Source: Adenanthera pavonina
Lineage: Eukaryota; Streptophyta; Magnoliopsida; Fabales; Fabaceae
Assembly: GCA_026686845.1 (NCBI GenBank)
Contig: JAIVEN010000016.1
Span: 8,387,501 to 8,451,500, forward strand
Length of the DNA: 64,000 bases
Direction: 5' to 3'
The translations under genes were made by a program, and so were the position numbers. Positions 11,990-23,411 of the stretch are shown here, piece after piece; within the stretch, counting starts at the first letter, position 1, and the number at the start of each line of letters is the position of its first letter. The notes under the pieces are model-generated. The model was not told the DNA's origin, did no database searches, and saw only the letters and a list, made by a program, of their open reading frames with translations.

Positions 11990-12698
11990 AATTATTTCTA
12001 ATTTTAACTAACTATTGTTTGATTCTAAAGAAGTAATCATACATGAACGACACACACAAAGATATTCAGAATCCGGATTCTCTCACGGCGCACGTGTAAT
12101 TGATCAGTGTTATTCCAATTTTCTTGTTGAAGCTGTAGAATGGCAATACTTGTCTTTGATTACCAAGTAGCATATCCATTAATTCATTGGCATACATATA
12201 TATATATATATATATATACATGGACCAATAATTATTTCTAATTTTAACTAACTATTGTTTGATTCTAAAGAAGTAATCATACATGAACGACACACACAAA
12301 GATATTCAGAATCCGGATTCTCTCACGGCGCACGTGTAATTGATCAGTGTTATTCCAATTTTCTTGTTGAAGCTGTAGAATGGCAATACTTGTCTTTGAT
12401 TACCAAGTAGCATATCCATTAATTCATTGGCATACATATATATATATATATACATGGACCAATAATTATTTCTAATTTTAACTAACTATTGTTTGATTCT
12501 AAAGAAGTAATCATACATGAACGACACACACAAAGATATTCAGAATCCGGATTCTCTCACGGCGCACGTGTAATTGATCAGTGTTATTCCAATTTTCTTG
12601 TTGAAGCTGTAGAATGGCAATACTTGTCTTTGATTACCAAGTAGCATATCCATTAATTCATTGGCATACATATATATATATATACATGGACCAATAAT
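11990..12698. repeat. three-copy perfect tandem repeat, 234-240 bp unit
   Basis: Three head-to-tail copies start at about 11990, 12230 and 12464. They read identically by eye except for the length of an internal (TA)n tract, which shortens from the first copy to the third. Each unit carries CACGTG (a G-box core, in cggcgcacgtgtaattg) and the palindrome aatccggatt, and ends tacatggaccaataatt. It lies in intergenic DNA about 5 kb upstream of the HHO5-like gene. The near-zero divergence points to very recent duplication or an assembly error. Confidence 0.95.
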
Positions 12699-15193
12699 TC
12701 TACTTACATAAATTCTTTATACTATTGTCTTTTTTACTTTTGTTGAAGCTTTTGATTCTCTTCTTGTGTTTTTTTGGGCTTGTTTTCTCTCCTAGCTACC
12801 TGGTATCTCCTGCCACCCTACTGCTTCAAATAATTTAACTACTTTCATAAATATGCAATTATAATATATATCTAATTAACCTTATAAATGGCATTTTGTA
12901 ATTTGAGGATGATTTCACCTTATGTTGGATCTTGGGCATGGGATCATTGGTCAACATTTGTTTCGTTGAGAATCCAATACCTAAGTACCTCAACTTTATA
13001 TATAATACCAATTGATAGATGTTAGAAATTAAGATTGAGATAGATATAGATATATATATATATCATGGAGATTTTCTTATTGCCCTTGGACAGAAAATAT
13101 ATAATATTCGTGTAGATTTAACACTATTGCTGCATATTAACTCAAAAATTTTTAAGGCATTAATCTACAAGTCAATCCATTTATATATCCTTCTCAAATT
13201 AGAATAAGCCATTACTTATTTGATATGCAAAATAGAATGGAATGAAAAAATCGACATTTTAAACATGAAATGTCATGTGTCCATGGAGTAAAATTAATAA
13301 TAAAATGAAATAATTGTTGTGAAATAATGATTACATGAATATTAATAGATATTTCACATTTTGATTATTGTGCAATTAAAAAAATAGAGATTACCTTTTT
13401 TCCAGTGCAAACCTAACAGGGCCTAGTGCATGTGACTCGCTATGTCCATTCATCCAATAGATTGGACGGAGCCTTTCCTTACAACTCCATCGGTTGGGCC
13501 AACATGTTTAAATAAGACGATCGAATGTGTGTATTGTGATACTAATTGTTAGATTAAATATTTATTATTTAGTGAAATTTTTTGTTAAGGGAAACAGCGC
13601 TAGGTTCCATAAGGTACATGTACATAGACTCTTGTTCCATAAGATAAATGCCGAAAACTATTAATAATTGTTTGTTAAATAATTATTAAAATTTTTTAAT
13701 AAAACTAATATCAATATAAAATATTAATTTGTGGTGAACTATACAATTTATAAATTTTAAACGGTATAATATATTTAGTTTTTTTAGTTTCGTACAATAC
13801 GCACACGATACGATACTCAACTAGAGATGGATAAAAAAATAAAGGAGCCATGCATGGGATGGGATGGAGGCGGGAGGGCGCAGGTTAAGAGTAAGGGGGG
13901 AAGGTGGCGCACGTTAGCAAAAAGGGGAGAGAAGAGGGAATATTCTGGGGGGAAATGGGAGAGACAAGGGGGATATTCAGAAGGACGATATGGAAGAATA
14001 ATAGGGACACGTGTCACCATTACGATGTTTTCATCTCTCTTTTTAATTTTTTTAAAAGGCTATTTTTTTTTATTTTCTGCTTGGAGAGAGAGACAAGAAA
14101 AGGGGTGGGTTGGAGTGTAGCTTGAAGCACAAGACTGGAACTCCAAACCAAAGCGACCCACCGTTCATTTTCGCGTTCTCTCTCTCTCTCTCATGTGAGG
14201 AATTCGATGCACTCTTTCTTTCTTCCTTTCTCTCTCTTTTCCTCACTCCACTTTTTCTTTTCCTTTTTCTATTCTTATTTTCATTTACTATCTCTTTTTT
14301 TATGCTTCACGATATTCTCATATTTTATTTTTAACAAAGTGTATTTCATTTCATTACAACGTTATAAAAAATTGGATCAGATCAAGTTGGTTAGGACTAA
14401 ACAAATCGTACTCGGATCTTCTCGGTCCATGTGCCAGAATACGGATCGTATATACTCAGATCTGTATCGAAACGGAAGCAATTTAACCCACCACAATTTT
14501 ATTTTATTATTATTTATTAATTAATAAACAAGACAAAATCTGTATCCTTTTCCAAATAATAAAAGATGGTGCAAGTGACCAGCAAAGTCCTAATATTGTT
14601 TGTTGATAGTTGTGTTTTTAAGCATATTATCCTGAGTTGAGTTTGATTCTTATTCATATATAGAAAAAAAACTTTGCTGAGATAAATAATATCTACTTCA
14701 ATAATCTCAAAAAAATTAGTCTCTAGATATTAGTTAGGATGCTTTTAGTGTAAAAAAAAAATTGAAGGATACAGTTTTTACTTTTACCAAGGTCCCTCCA
14801 AACTGCACTACGAGAGCCCAGATAGCACACATATACACGTGTTTTTAATATTCTTTTTCGTTATTTTTAATCCCATTACTTAGTAAAAAAAAAATCCAAT
14901 TACTTGAAAGACACGCTCGAATAAAATTACTCACCATCCATTTGTATTATGATTTCGGAACATTTTATTAATATTGATGTCTTGGTTCCTATAAAATGAA
15001 CATTTATTCAAGGGGGAAAAAACTCTAACTATGAAAGAGTAAACAGTTATTGAAATTAATTTATTTCTCCTCTAAAATAATAAAATTTATTTATTTATTG
15101 ATTAAATTAGAGAGAGAAGCCACAAGAAAAACAGTTGGTACATGATTGATATTTTCGTAAAATTAACATGTGATTCAATTTAATTAAAATATA
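12699..15193. other. intergenic, no gene supported
   Basis: AT-rich DNA with a purine-rich block at 13820-14000 and a pyrimidine-rich block at 14170-14300. Both give long but low-complexity open frames that I do not regard as genes. A sequence at about 13785-13820 (cacgatacgatactcaact) resembles the termini of the hAT-type MITEs elsewhere in the window and may be a remnant. Confidence 0.4.
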
Positions 15194-15456
15194 CTCCCTT
15201 TAGTCCAATATATAGGGTTATTTATCCTAATCCTAAATATAAAACCCTTTACAATATACAATATAGTATTTATTATATATCTTTGAAAAATGTCCCTATT
15301 TAATGTATTTAAAGAAAAAGAAAAAGAGATTAAATAGAGTAGTTTTGAAAAAATATTAGGATTTTTAAAGAAATCGAAATAGTTAATTAACTTTAACTCC
15401 CATTCTTAATCCACATAATTCGATTAAAATGATTTTATATTAAGGATCAGAAGGAG
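15194..15456. mobile_element. Stowaway-type MITE
   Basis: It is 263 bp long and flanked by TA on both sides. Terminal inverted repeats are CTCCCTTTAGTCC on the left and CTCCTTCTGATCC on the right (reverse complement), matching the CTCCCTCCGTYYC type of Stowaway (Tc1/mariner) MITEs. There is no coding capacity. Confidence 0.8.
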
Positions 15457-17440
15457 TAAAAAATATTGATGATCATCGGTGAATTTTTGTTTGGTATGTG
15501 TGAAATAAACCAGACTGTTAAACATGAATATTCGAAACCCAATATATGTATCATGTATGTGCATAAATACGAAACAATAATTTACTTTTCCATTTTCCTT
15601 TCTTGAAAGAATTACTTGGCACTACACACACACAAATGCCATATTCATAATGTGACACAATATTCGTGTGAAAAAACGAAGGATCATGTATATGCATGGT
15701 TTCATATAATATCCAGTTCAGACAATTCTAGATGCTTTCAAGAGAAGTGAAGGTGAAGCATATTAGCAAACACAATTATATTAAATTTTTAGTTCACATC
15801 TGTATCAATAACCGTTAATGATAATATACTAGTGAAAACTAGCAAGCACCTCATTAATTTTTTTTTTTTACTAATGAAAAAATAGTTTCTGTAGATAGAC
15901 GTTGATTTAAGCACCCAACAGTTTGAACAAATTAAAGATATAATTATCTTTATGATTATGGATGAAGGTTGGTGTAGTTGAAAAAATAAAGCTTGTATAC
16001 CTCACATTAATTAATGTTATGTTTGCTTGTGTAACTAAAATCCTTAAGGAATCAAGTAGACGTGACGGTGACCCAGGAAATAGGCCTCATATGGCTTTGC
16101 ATAATATCCAGATATTCGACCCGATTAAGGACGGAGCTCCGGACCCATGTGTGTCACAAAAAGAAGAATCTTGTTACCTTCCTACCCACTTCACTAAAGT
16201 TAGTAGCAGAAGAAGATTCTCTTGGGTTAGCCTCCTTTATCATTCTTTTTGGAGGGTGATTTTTATTTTATCTTTTATTTAACTCTACCTTTAAGCTTCG
16301 TGGGTTGTGCTCCCTTAATTTAGAGTCGCAGAATTGGAACTAAGATATTCCTTCCTTAGGGCCAAAATATTTTATTCTTTCAGATGAATGTCTCTATTTC
16401 TTTTATTTAATAAGATCAGATATTCCTCTCCTTCTCTCTCTCTCTCTCTCTCCCTGATCAATGCACTAAACCTCAGGACAATTATGCAACTTTCTAGACT
16501 AAAAAAAAAAAAAAGTTTTCGCAAGGTGGATTGATACTAAAACCTATTTGAATATGTGCTTTCCTCCCTCGCCCTCTTTTTTGTGCCTTTATCTTTATTC
16601 AACTTAATGGTAAAATCATATATATGCATGTTGGATGGTATATGCTCCACACAAAGTCTTTGCCATTAATTAATCATGCCAGAATCATTAGTTTCTGCTC
16701 CATCGTCAATAAGGACACCCACAAGTACTTACTTTGCCATACATTTGGCCAGCATCTTCCACCCCCTGCTTATTTCTCTCACACACATTTTTTTTCTTGG
16801 TCACTTCCTTTTTTGGGTTTTGCGGCCAGCTAGAATTTGTGCATCCATCTTTTGATCATTTTATTTTTTATATACAGTTCACTCCAAAGAATCTGAAATT
16901 TTCACAAAGAAAAATCATTCTCTCAACTGACTTGTACACTCCTTAAACATGAGAGCCAACATATATAGTTATAGGTGTACTTCATATTATAATTAGTATT
17001 GGCAGGTATATATATATATATATGATTGATCCTTTGGTTTACATATAGTATTTGGTAAAGATGGTGTTGGACAACTTTGATTCTATAGTATTAATATGCA
17101 ATGGTTTTGGATATCCATTCATTGAATAAATTCAGTCTGAAATGGAAAGAATAAGGAACAGGGGAAAAGAAAAGTTAAACAAAAATGATTCACTGTTAAT
17201 GAAGTTTTGATTTGAAATTGGCAGGAGAATCTGAGTTTCATTTGCACATAAATCTTTATAATTAGAAAGGAAAAAAGGAGTGCAATGGGCATAAAAGAAA
17301 GGAAGATTAAAAGAAAAAAGGGGGTGGTAACAGTAAGAAGAAGAATCCTCTTTTTATAATGGTGATTTTGAATTCGTACAAAGACTACTCAAAGGTTCTA
17401 AAACCAGGCTCTAAGCACATGACCCTCTAATGTCAGGCTC
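15457..17440. other. intergenic and promoter-proximal DNA of the HHO5-like gene
   Basis: No gene is supported. There is a (TC)n run at about 16432-16452 and a short (TA)n at 17008-17021. The last few hundred bases probably contain the promoter of the downstream gene, but I cannot place a transcription start with confidence. Confidence 0.4.
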
Positions 17441-17824
17441 ACTGATTCCTTCTCTCACACCACCTCCCTCTCAATTTTTATTTTTTCTTCTTTTGCCTTG
17501 GTTCTTTGTAGGAAGTTACATCCCTCTGCTTTATCCTCTGCTTTTTCTTTTGTCTCTCTCTCTCTCTCAAACACTGCTTTATTCCCTCTTGAACTCACCC
17601 TAAAAAAGAAGACGATCCTCCCTCGATCCTCCTTGTGTTCACAAAACATCTCCTCCTTCCCTCTCTCTCTCTCGTCCCCACCAGACTCAAACAAAGAAAG
17701 GAAGAGGCCAAATACCCTCTTTTGCTCTTGTTTTTTCCTACATACCACCCTGCGCCTATTTTGGCATGAACATCTTCTTAAACAGTGATTGTTAGGTGCT
17801 ATTTAATCTTCCTACGTGAAAACT
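17441..17824 (+). promoter_or_regulatory. CT-rich leader of the HHO5-like gene with a short uORF
   Basis: The 380 bases before the start codon are pyrimidine-rich with several (CT)n runs (about 17552-17567 and 17662-17673), common in plant 5' UTRs. A nine-codon upstream ORF (ATG 17766-17768, stop TAG 17793-17795) ends 29 bases before the main ATG. The transcript start is inferred, not observed. Confidence 0.4.
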
Positions 17825-20086
17825 ATGGCTTCTCCATCCGAACTAAGCCTCGATTGCAAACCCCACAGCTATTCTATGCTTCTGAAATCATTTGGAGATC
17901 AGACCGCAGATCATACCTACAAGCTTGAGGAGTTCCTTTCTCGCCTAGAGGACGAACGTCTCAAGATCGATGCCTTCAAGCGCGAGCTTCCTCTCTGCAT
18001 GCAGCTCCTCACAAACGGTATACACCTTGAAATGATCATTAATATTAGACGATTAAATCAATTCAAAACCCTCCGATAAACTAAACGCAGAATCAGAAAG
18101 CTCACAGATTCAATACCTTGATGATTATACTATCAAACTGGCCGGGGATATTCATTCTTTTGAGATCTCCCCAATGGCTACTAAAATTACCTTTATCTTT
18201 ATTTTGTTCTATCTATTTTTCCTCTTCTTTTCCTTTTCCTTCGTCGGATAGAAGTAAGAGATAGCCTTATCTGTATAGACAATCATTTGTCCAACTTTAT
18301 TTCTTTGAATGCAAAGTAGTCAGCAATTACTTGTGTTCTTGATACTAACATTATCACATGCATGCAAACTATTTTCTTTTTCTTTTCTTTTTATTTTCAT
18401 CTTCTTCTTTTGCATAGATAGATTCAGTTACCCTGATCATGCATATTTTGATTGTGGGACAGCAATGGAGGCTTCAAAGCAGCAACTTCAGGCCTTCAGA
18501 GTAAATCAAGGCACGAGGCCAGTGCTAGAAGAATTCATACCCATCAAGCGTTCAACCTCTGAAAGCTGTGACAAGGAATCGAACATATCAGACAAGGCAA
18601 ATTGGATGACATCTGCTCAATTATGGAGCCAAGCAAATGAAGGAAGCAAGCCACAATCCGCAATTACATCCCCTAAAGAAGCTGATATTGGTTTCAGTGT
18701 GAGCCCTAAGCTCGCACTAGACAACAAACAGAGGTATGGTGGAGCCTTCCTTCCATTCTCTAAAGAACGAAACTCATGCCAAGGTGGCTCCACATTACGG
18801 GTTAACCCAGAGTTGGCCCTTGCCTCCGTTGAGAAAGAAATGGAGGATAAGAAATGTAGTGAGGCAGAAAATGCAGTGTCGTCGTGTCCCAAGAGGGAAA
18901 GTTCTGGTAAAGCCGGCGGCAGCGGTACTGGATCAATGGTCACTGATCAAGGAAAAGGAGCTCCAGTCGCATCTGATCCACAAACAACCAGCACCACCAC
19001 CAACAACACTACCAACCAAACTCATAGGAAGGCAAGAAGATGCTGGTCACCCGACCTGCACCGCCGATTTGTAAATGCTCTTCAGATGCTAGGAGGATCT
19101 CAAGGTATAAATGAAAAATTTTAATTGAAATTCATATATACATATGCTTATATATAGAAATATATATATATATATGTATGTATAATAACCATCATATAAT
19201 CACTATTAAGACAAAAGTTTTGGATATTTCATAATCATTACTGCTATCATATACTGATATCAAGTTTGATTTTTTTCTTTTTTGTTTTCAGTGGCCACCC
19301 CGAAACAGATAAGGGAGCTGATGAAGGTTGACGGTTTGACCAATGATGAAGTGAAAAGCCATCTCCAGGTATCTCTCTCTTTCTCTCTCAGGCTCAGGAA
19401 TGGTGATGGACACGCAGGACAGGCATGAAAGAGGCCTCTGCCTTCTTTGTACTATTATAATTGCCTTGCCAGCCACACTGACAACGTACCACTCTGCAGG
19501 CTGCAGAATGTATATTCTGCATTTCCAAAACACACTTTTCTTGTGTGTCAATTTTCTTTTCCTTCTCCTCATGCTTTTCCTTTTTGTTATTGCACAGAAA
19601 TATAGGCTTCACACGCGACGTCCCAGTCCGAGCCCACAGGCAGCCGGGTCACCCGCACCCCAGCTCGTAGTCCTAGGAGGGATCTGGGTCCCACCGGAGT
19701 ACGCCGCTGCCGCCGCCCACACAGGCGCTCCTGCCCTCTACAGCCCACACCCCACCTCCCACGCGCCAACGCCGCACTACTGCACCGCAACACCAGTGCA
19801 CCAAGAATTCTACACTGCAGCACCGCCGCAACCAGCTCCGGTGCACCACCACCCGCTTCTCCACCATCACCACCTGCAGATGTACAAAACGAATTCGCAC
19901 CACAGCTCGCCGGAATCTGAGATGCGAGGAGGGGGAGAGAGGTCGGAGAGTATAGAGGACGGGAAGTCGGAGAGCAGCAGCTGGAAGGGAGAGAGCGGGG
20001 AGAACGAAGGGGAGAGGAAAGGAGTGGCAGCACTGAGAGAAGAGGGACAAGAGAGCAATCGGACTGAGACGACTCTGAAATTCTAG
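17825..20086 (+). CDS. HHO5: HHO5-like GARP/MYB transcription factor (4 exons)
   Basis: The coding exons are 17825-18017, 18463-19104, 19292-19368 and 19598-20086, all with GT-AG borders and a continuous frame of 466 residues. The N-terminus ([20 protein letters not shown], then [20 protein letters not shown]) is the conserved domain of the HRS1/HHO (NIGT1) group. [10 protein letters not shown] and [10 protein letters not shown] follow. The single MYB-like GARP domain, at about residues 254-312, has [29 protein letters not shown] and the SHLQKYR signature. This domain is split by two introns, one within the Val codon after GGSQ and one before [16 protein letters not shown] and a His/Pro-rich tail ending TLKF match HHO5/UIF1 (At4g37180) best from memory; HHO6 is the alternative. 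It should be a nuclear DNA-binding factor, mostly repressive in this family (nitrate/phosphate signalling or floral meristem control). No indels or stops are seen. Confidence 0.93.
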
Positions 20087-23000
20087 GGTTTATGGGATAT
20101 TCAGCATTAGTATGAGAAGTAGGGTTTTTCATTTTTATTACATGCCGTGCTCTCAGTATGATCGATCATGTATGGTCAAGTATTATTATTATTATGATCA
20201 TTATTATTCATTCAACAAGCGAAAAAAAGGAAGCTAATATCCTTTTTCATGCGTTTCTTTATTACTAGCTATCTATATTACTATATGTATATGTATTGAA
20301 GTGAAGAGGGTTAAAAGGGATATAGAAGTGAGCGTTTGTTTTGTTTCGTATGCATTTATGTTATTTACCTGGAAAATTTATTGTATCGATTTGTCTCTCT
20401 CTCTCTCTGGTTGGCTATATTACTCCAATATATATTATACATATGTATGAACAATGATTATGAACCGCTGATGCATACAAATTATCGAAGTAGAATTTTT
20501 CTTTCTCAATCAAATATTTTCCATATACATGGCCAATAATTGAACCCATAACAATATATGACTTAACTATTTAGCTACTGTGGCATGACCTTTAAATCTT
20601 AAATAATATTAATGTCAGCTCGCTTACAGAAAAAAAAAATATTTGTGTCAGAAAGTTGTTTTGGTTATTACTGCACACTCCAAGTAGTCTATTTTATTAC
20701 TAGTGACTTTTTTTGGGTTAAAAAAAATTAAAAAAAAAAGTTAACATGAGGATGCACTAAAGAATTAATGTGCGCATGAAATGAAAGAATCATGGACGTT
20801 GGAGAACACCTTAGGCTCCTTACTAGAGCTTAGATTTTTTTTTCTTGCCACCGGAAAGCGTTTAGATTTTATTCAAATTAGTTACTATATAGGTGAAAAA
20901 AGGAAGGTATCCTTTTGTTCTTTGCTTAACATGGAATTAGGTTGGGTAGGGCCTCATAGTCATCAACTGAACTGTTAAACTATATCATCAACTAATTATT
21001 ATTAAACAAAGCCCCAAAAAACGCAGACAATTATATAGGTTGGTCTCAATTCACAGTGTGAGTTAACCTATATGATCTGGCCATGTATAAAATCACGCTA
21101 TAACGACACAAATTATATTAAATCGCCTCGGGGTTAACACGATCATATGCCTACCTTTACAATGTTTTGATCCAACTAGATATTGACACGTTAGGCTCAA
21201 TGATGACTAATCAGTTAAAAAAATTTCTTCCAAACTTGTCTTTAATGCATGTGTATATATCAACTCATTTCTATTCACATTAGCTTCAACTAATTTAAAT
21301 TAAATGACGGTAAAAATAATATATGGTTATATAGAATGGAAGCCTCACATAAAGAGATGAATAGGTGACCAATAATGTCATGGTGCACTTGGTAATGTCA
21401 TGGTGCACTTGGTAGATAGTTTGGTTTCTTAAACATGCTATCATGGATTCGATCATTGACTGTATATTAAGAAAAGTAAAATCTACTTCAATGATCTTTA
21501 CACTTCGAATAGATTAATCTTCAATTATTGACTGAAGAATATCCTTAATATTGACAAAAAAAAGGGGGATGAATATGTGATTGTGTAAAAATTAATAACT
21601 TTAACAGTAAATATTTAAATCAAAATTTTGATATTATCAAAGTCAATTGAAATGTTGGAGCTAACATAAGCTTTTCTACTAAGATTTTTTTTTTTTATTC
21701 ACAAAGACTCAAATCTGTTTGTCTTACAATCCTTCCTCAATAGTAGTCAGATACTTTATATGCTCTTACATTCTACTACACCTATTTATGCAGTTATTAA
21801 TTTAAGCATTGGAATCTTTATCAGAGTCTTCTTATCCTAAATTGCATGAGTATAACAAATTTGCAAGTAAATGTGTCAAAAATCAAAATACTGTTTACCA
21901 ATCACGAAGTAGGACATAGGATTTAGGCAGATGTTGGAGGTTGATATATATGTAAAAGGGATGAGTTTCGTACTGTGAACCACAATTTGTATTTGTAATT
22001 TGTCTGTTTCTTTCCTCTTTTTCCCAAAAAAAAAAGAAGGAAACCAAATTTTGTGGGTGAGATTTAATTCGTAGAAATAGTATAAGAGTAACCTTTTAAG
22101 AATGCAAATTAGTAGTAAATGGTAACTTTTGTGAGGATTCCGTTGTTTATTTATTGCGTGGTGTGGTGGATAACATGCTCATAAGTCATATCCACCAGAA
22201 CCAGAGCAAGATTCCAGTGCCGTGTTCATGCATATCTGTTTTCCTGATTCCAGATGGCCTTCCACCTTTTCTATTTGCTCCTGCGCCAGAAAAGCCACAC
22301 CGAAAGTGAATGTTTATTACTCGTATTTACCTTTACACCTTGCTTACTTTTCCCCAATCCATTACTTTCTTTGCTTGTGTTTAGATGAGCTGGATTTGAG
22401 GATTTATAGGTCAGAGTAGGTTTTTAAGCTCAGAGCGTTTATAAAGGTATTTATTGACTACTCACTAATAAAACCCTTACCATGGTAGTAAAATTCAAAC
22501 CCATATTCTTATGAAATATAAGCCATATTCTTACCAATTGAATCATCATACATTTGACTAATCTATTACTTTCTTACTTCATCTTTCGCTAAGCTTAGGT
22601 TGCATTTCTACTTTTTTTTGACACTAAGAATATCCAAGGAGAGGCTGCACTTTAATCTAACAATATATATTTATCATAAAACATTTCAAATTATAAAATA
22701 TATATTTTTAATACATCAACTAGTTTAAAATTACCCTTAATTTTTTGGCAAAAAAAAACCTTTAATTTTAACAGCATTCCCTCCCAGATTTGATACTGCA
22801 ATTTTGTTTTCATGCAAGACAAATAACCACTTATGTCGAGACTAAAATTCACAGAAAAAAAATCTTACAAATTCTGTCCCCAGAATATTAGCATGACTAA
22901 ATTCAAATGTATCTCCATACCTAACCAATATATATTATCAAATCTATAGTATACTGTTAAGCTATTCATAAGCAACGGATACCATGGCTTTTCCTCAAAT

Positions 23001-23411
23001 TGTATGCAATGCACAGAAAAATATATCTAATAATTTATACATCATACGGTAGCTTCACCAAACTAACACATGGAATAGATTTGATATTTGGAATTGGACG
23101 TATGAAAGTTTTTGGTCTCATTATCTGTGGACGCATCAAGAATGGCTAAGAGCACAACTGCGAGAATAAATATGCAGCTTGTTTAACTTGATCTGCTCAA
23201 AATTTACACAGCATAAGTCACAGTTTAGTCCAACTAGGGATAAAAAAATGTGATCAGCAAAATTCTACTCGGATTTATAAACAAAGGATTATGCATTTTA
23301 TGCTCCTTAATCATCATTGCCATAATCATAACTACGAAAGCTACATACAATCTTGTCAGCACCATGACAAATCAATGCCGTATCAACCAGAGATCCTGAG
23401 TTTCCGTTTGT
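20087..23411. other. intergenic between convergent genes
   Basis: This separates the HHO5-like gene (+) and the RRM gene (-), which converge, so it contains both 3' ends; A/T-rich tails with ATTATTATT lie at 20180-20215. A perfect 20-bp tandem duplication (taatgtcatggtgcacttgg) occupies 21373-21412. No further gene was recognised. Confidence 0.45.

Noticed and set aside
13827..14524. Four plus-strand frames of 73-109 codons in purine- and pyrimidine-rich DNA
   Set aside because: Low-complexity translation (Gly/Arg/Lys then Phe/Leu/Ser), no splice context and no recognised family.
19587..20132. Minus-strand frames up to 181 codons opposite the HHO5-like last exon
   Set aside because: Shadow of a GC-rich coding exon; Ser/Leu/Pro-rich with no domain.
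21373..21412. Perfect 20-bp duplication as a possible target-site footprint
   Set aside because: The two copies are directly adjacent with no element between them; simple replication slippage is enough.
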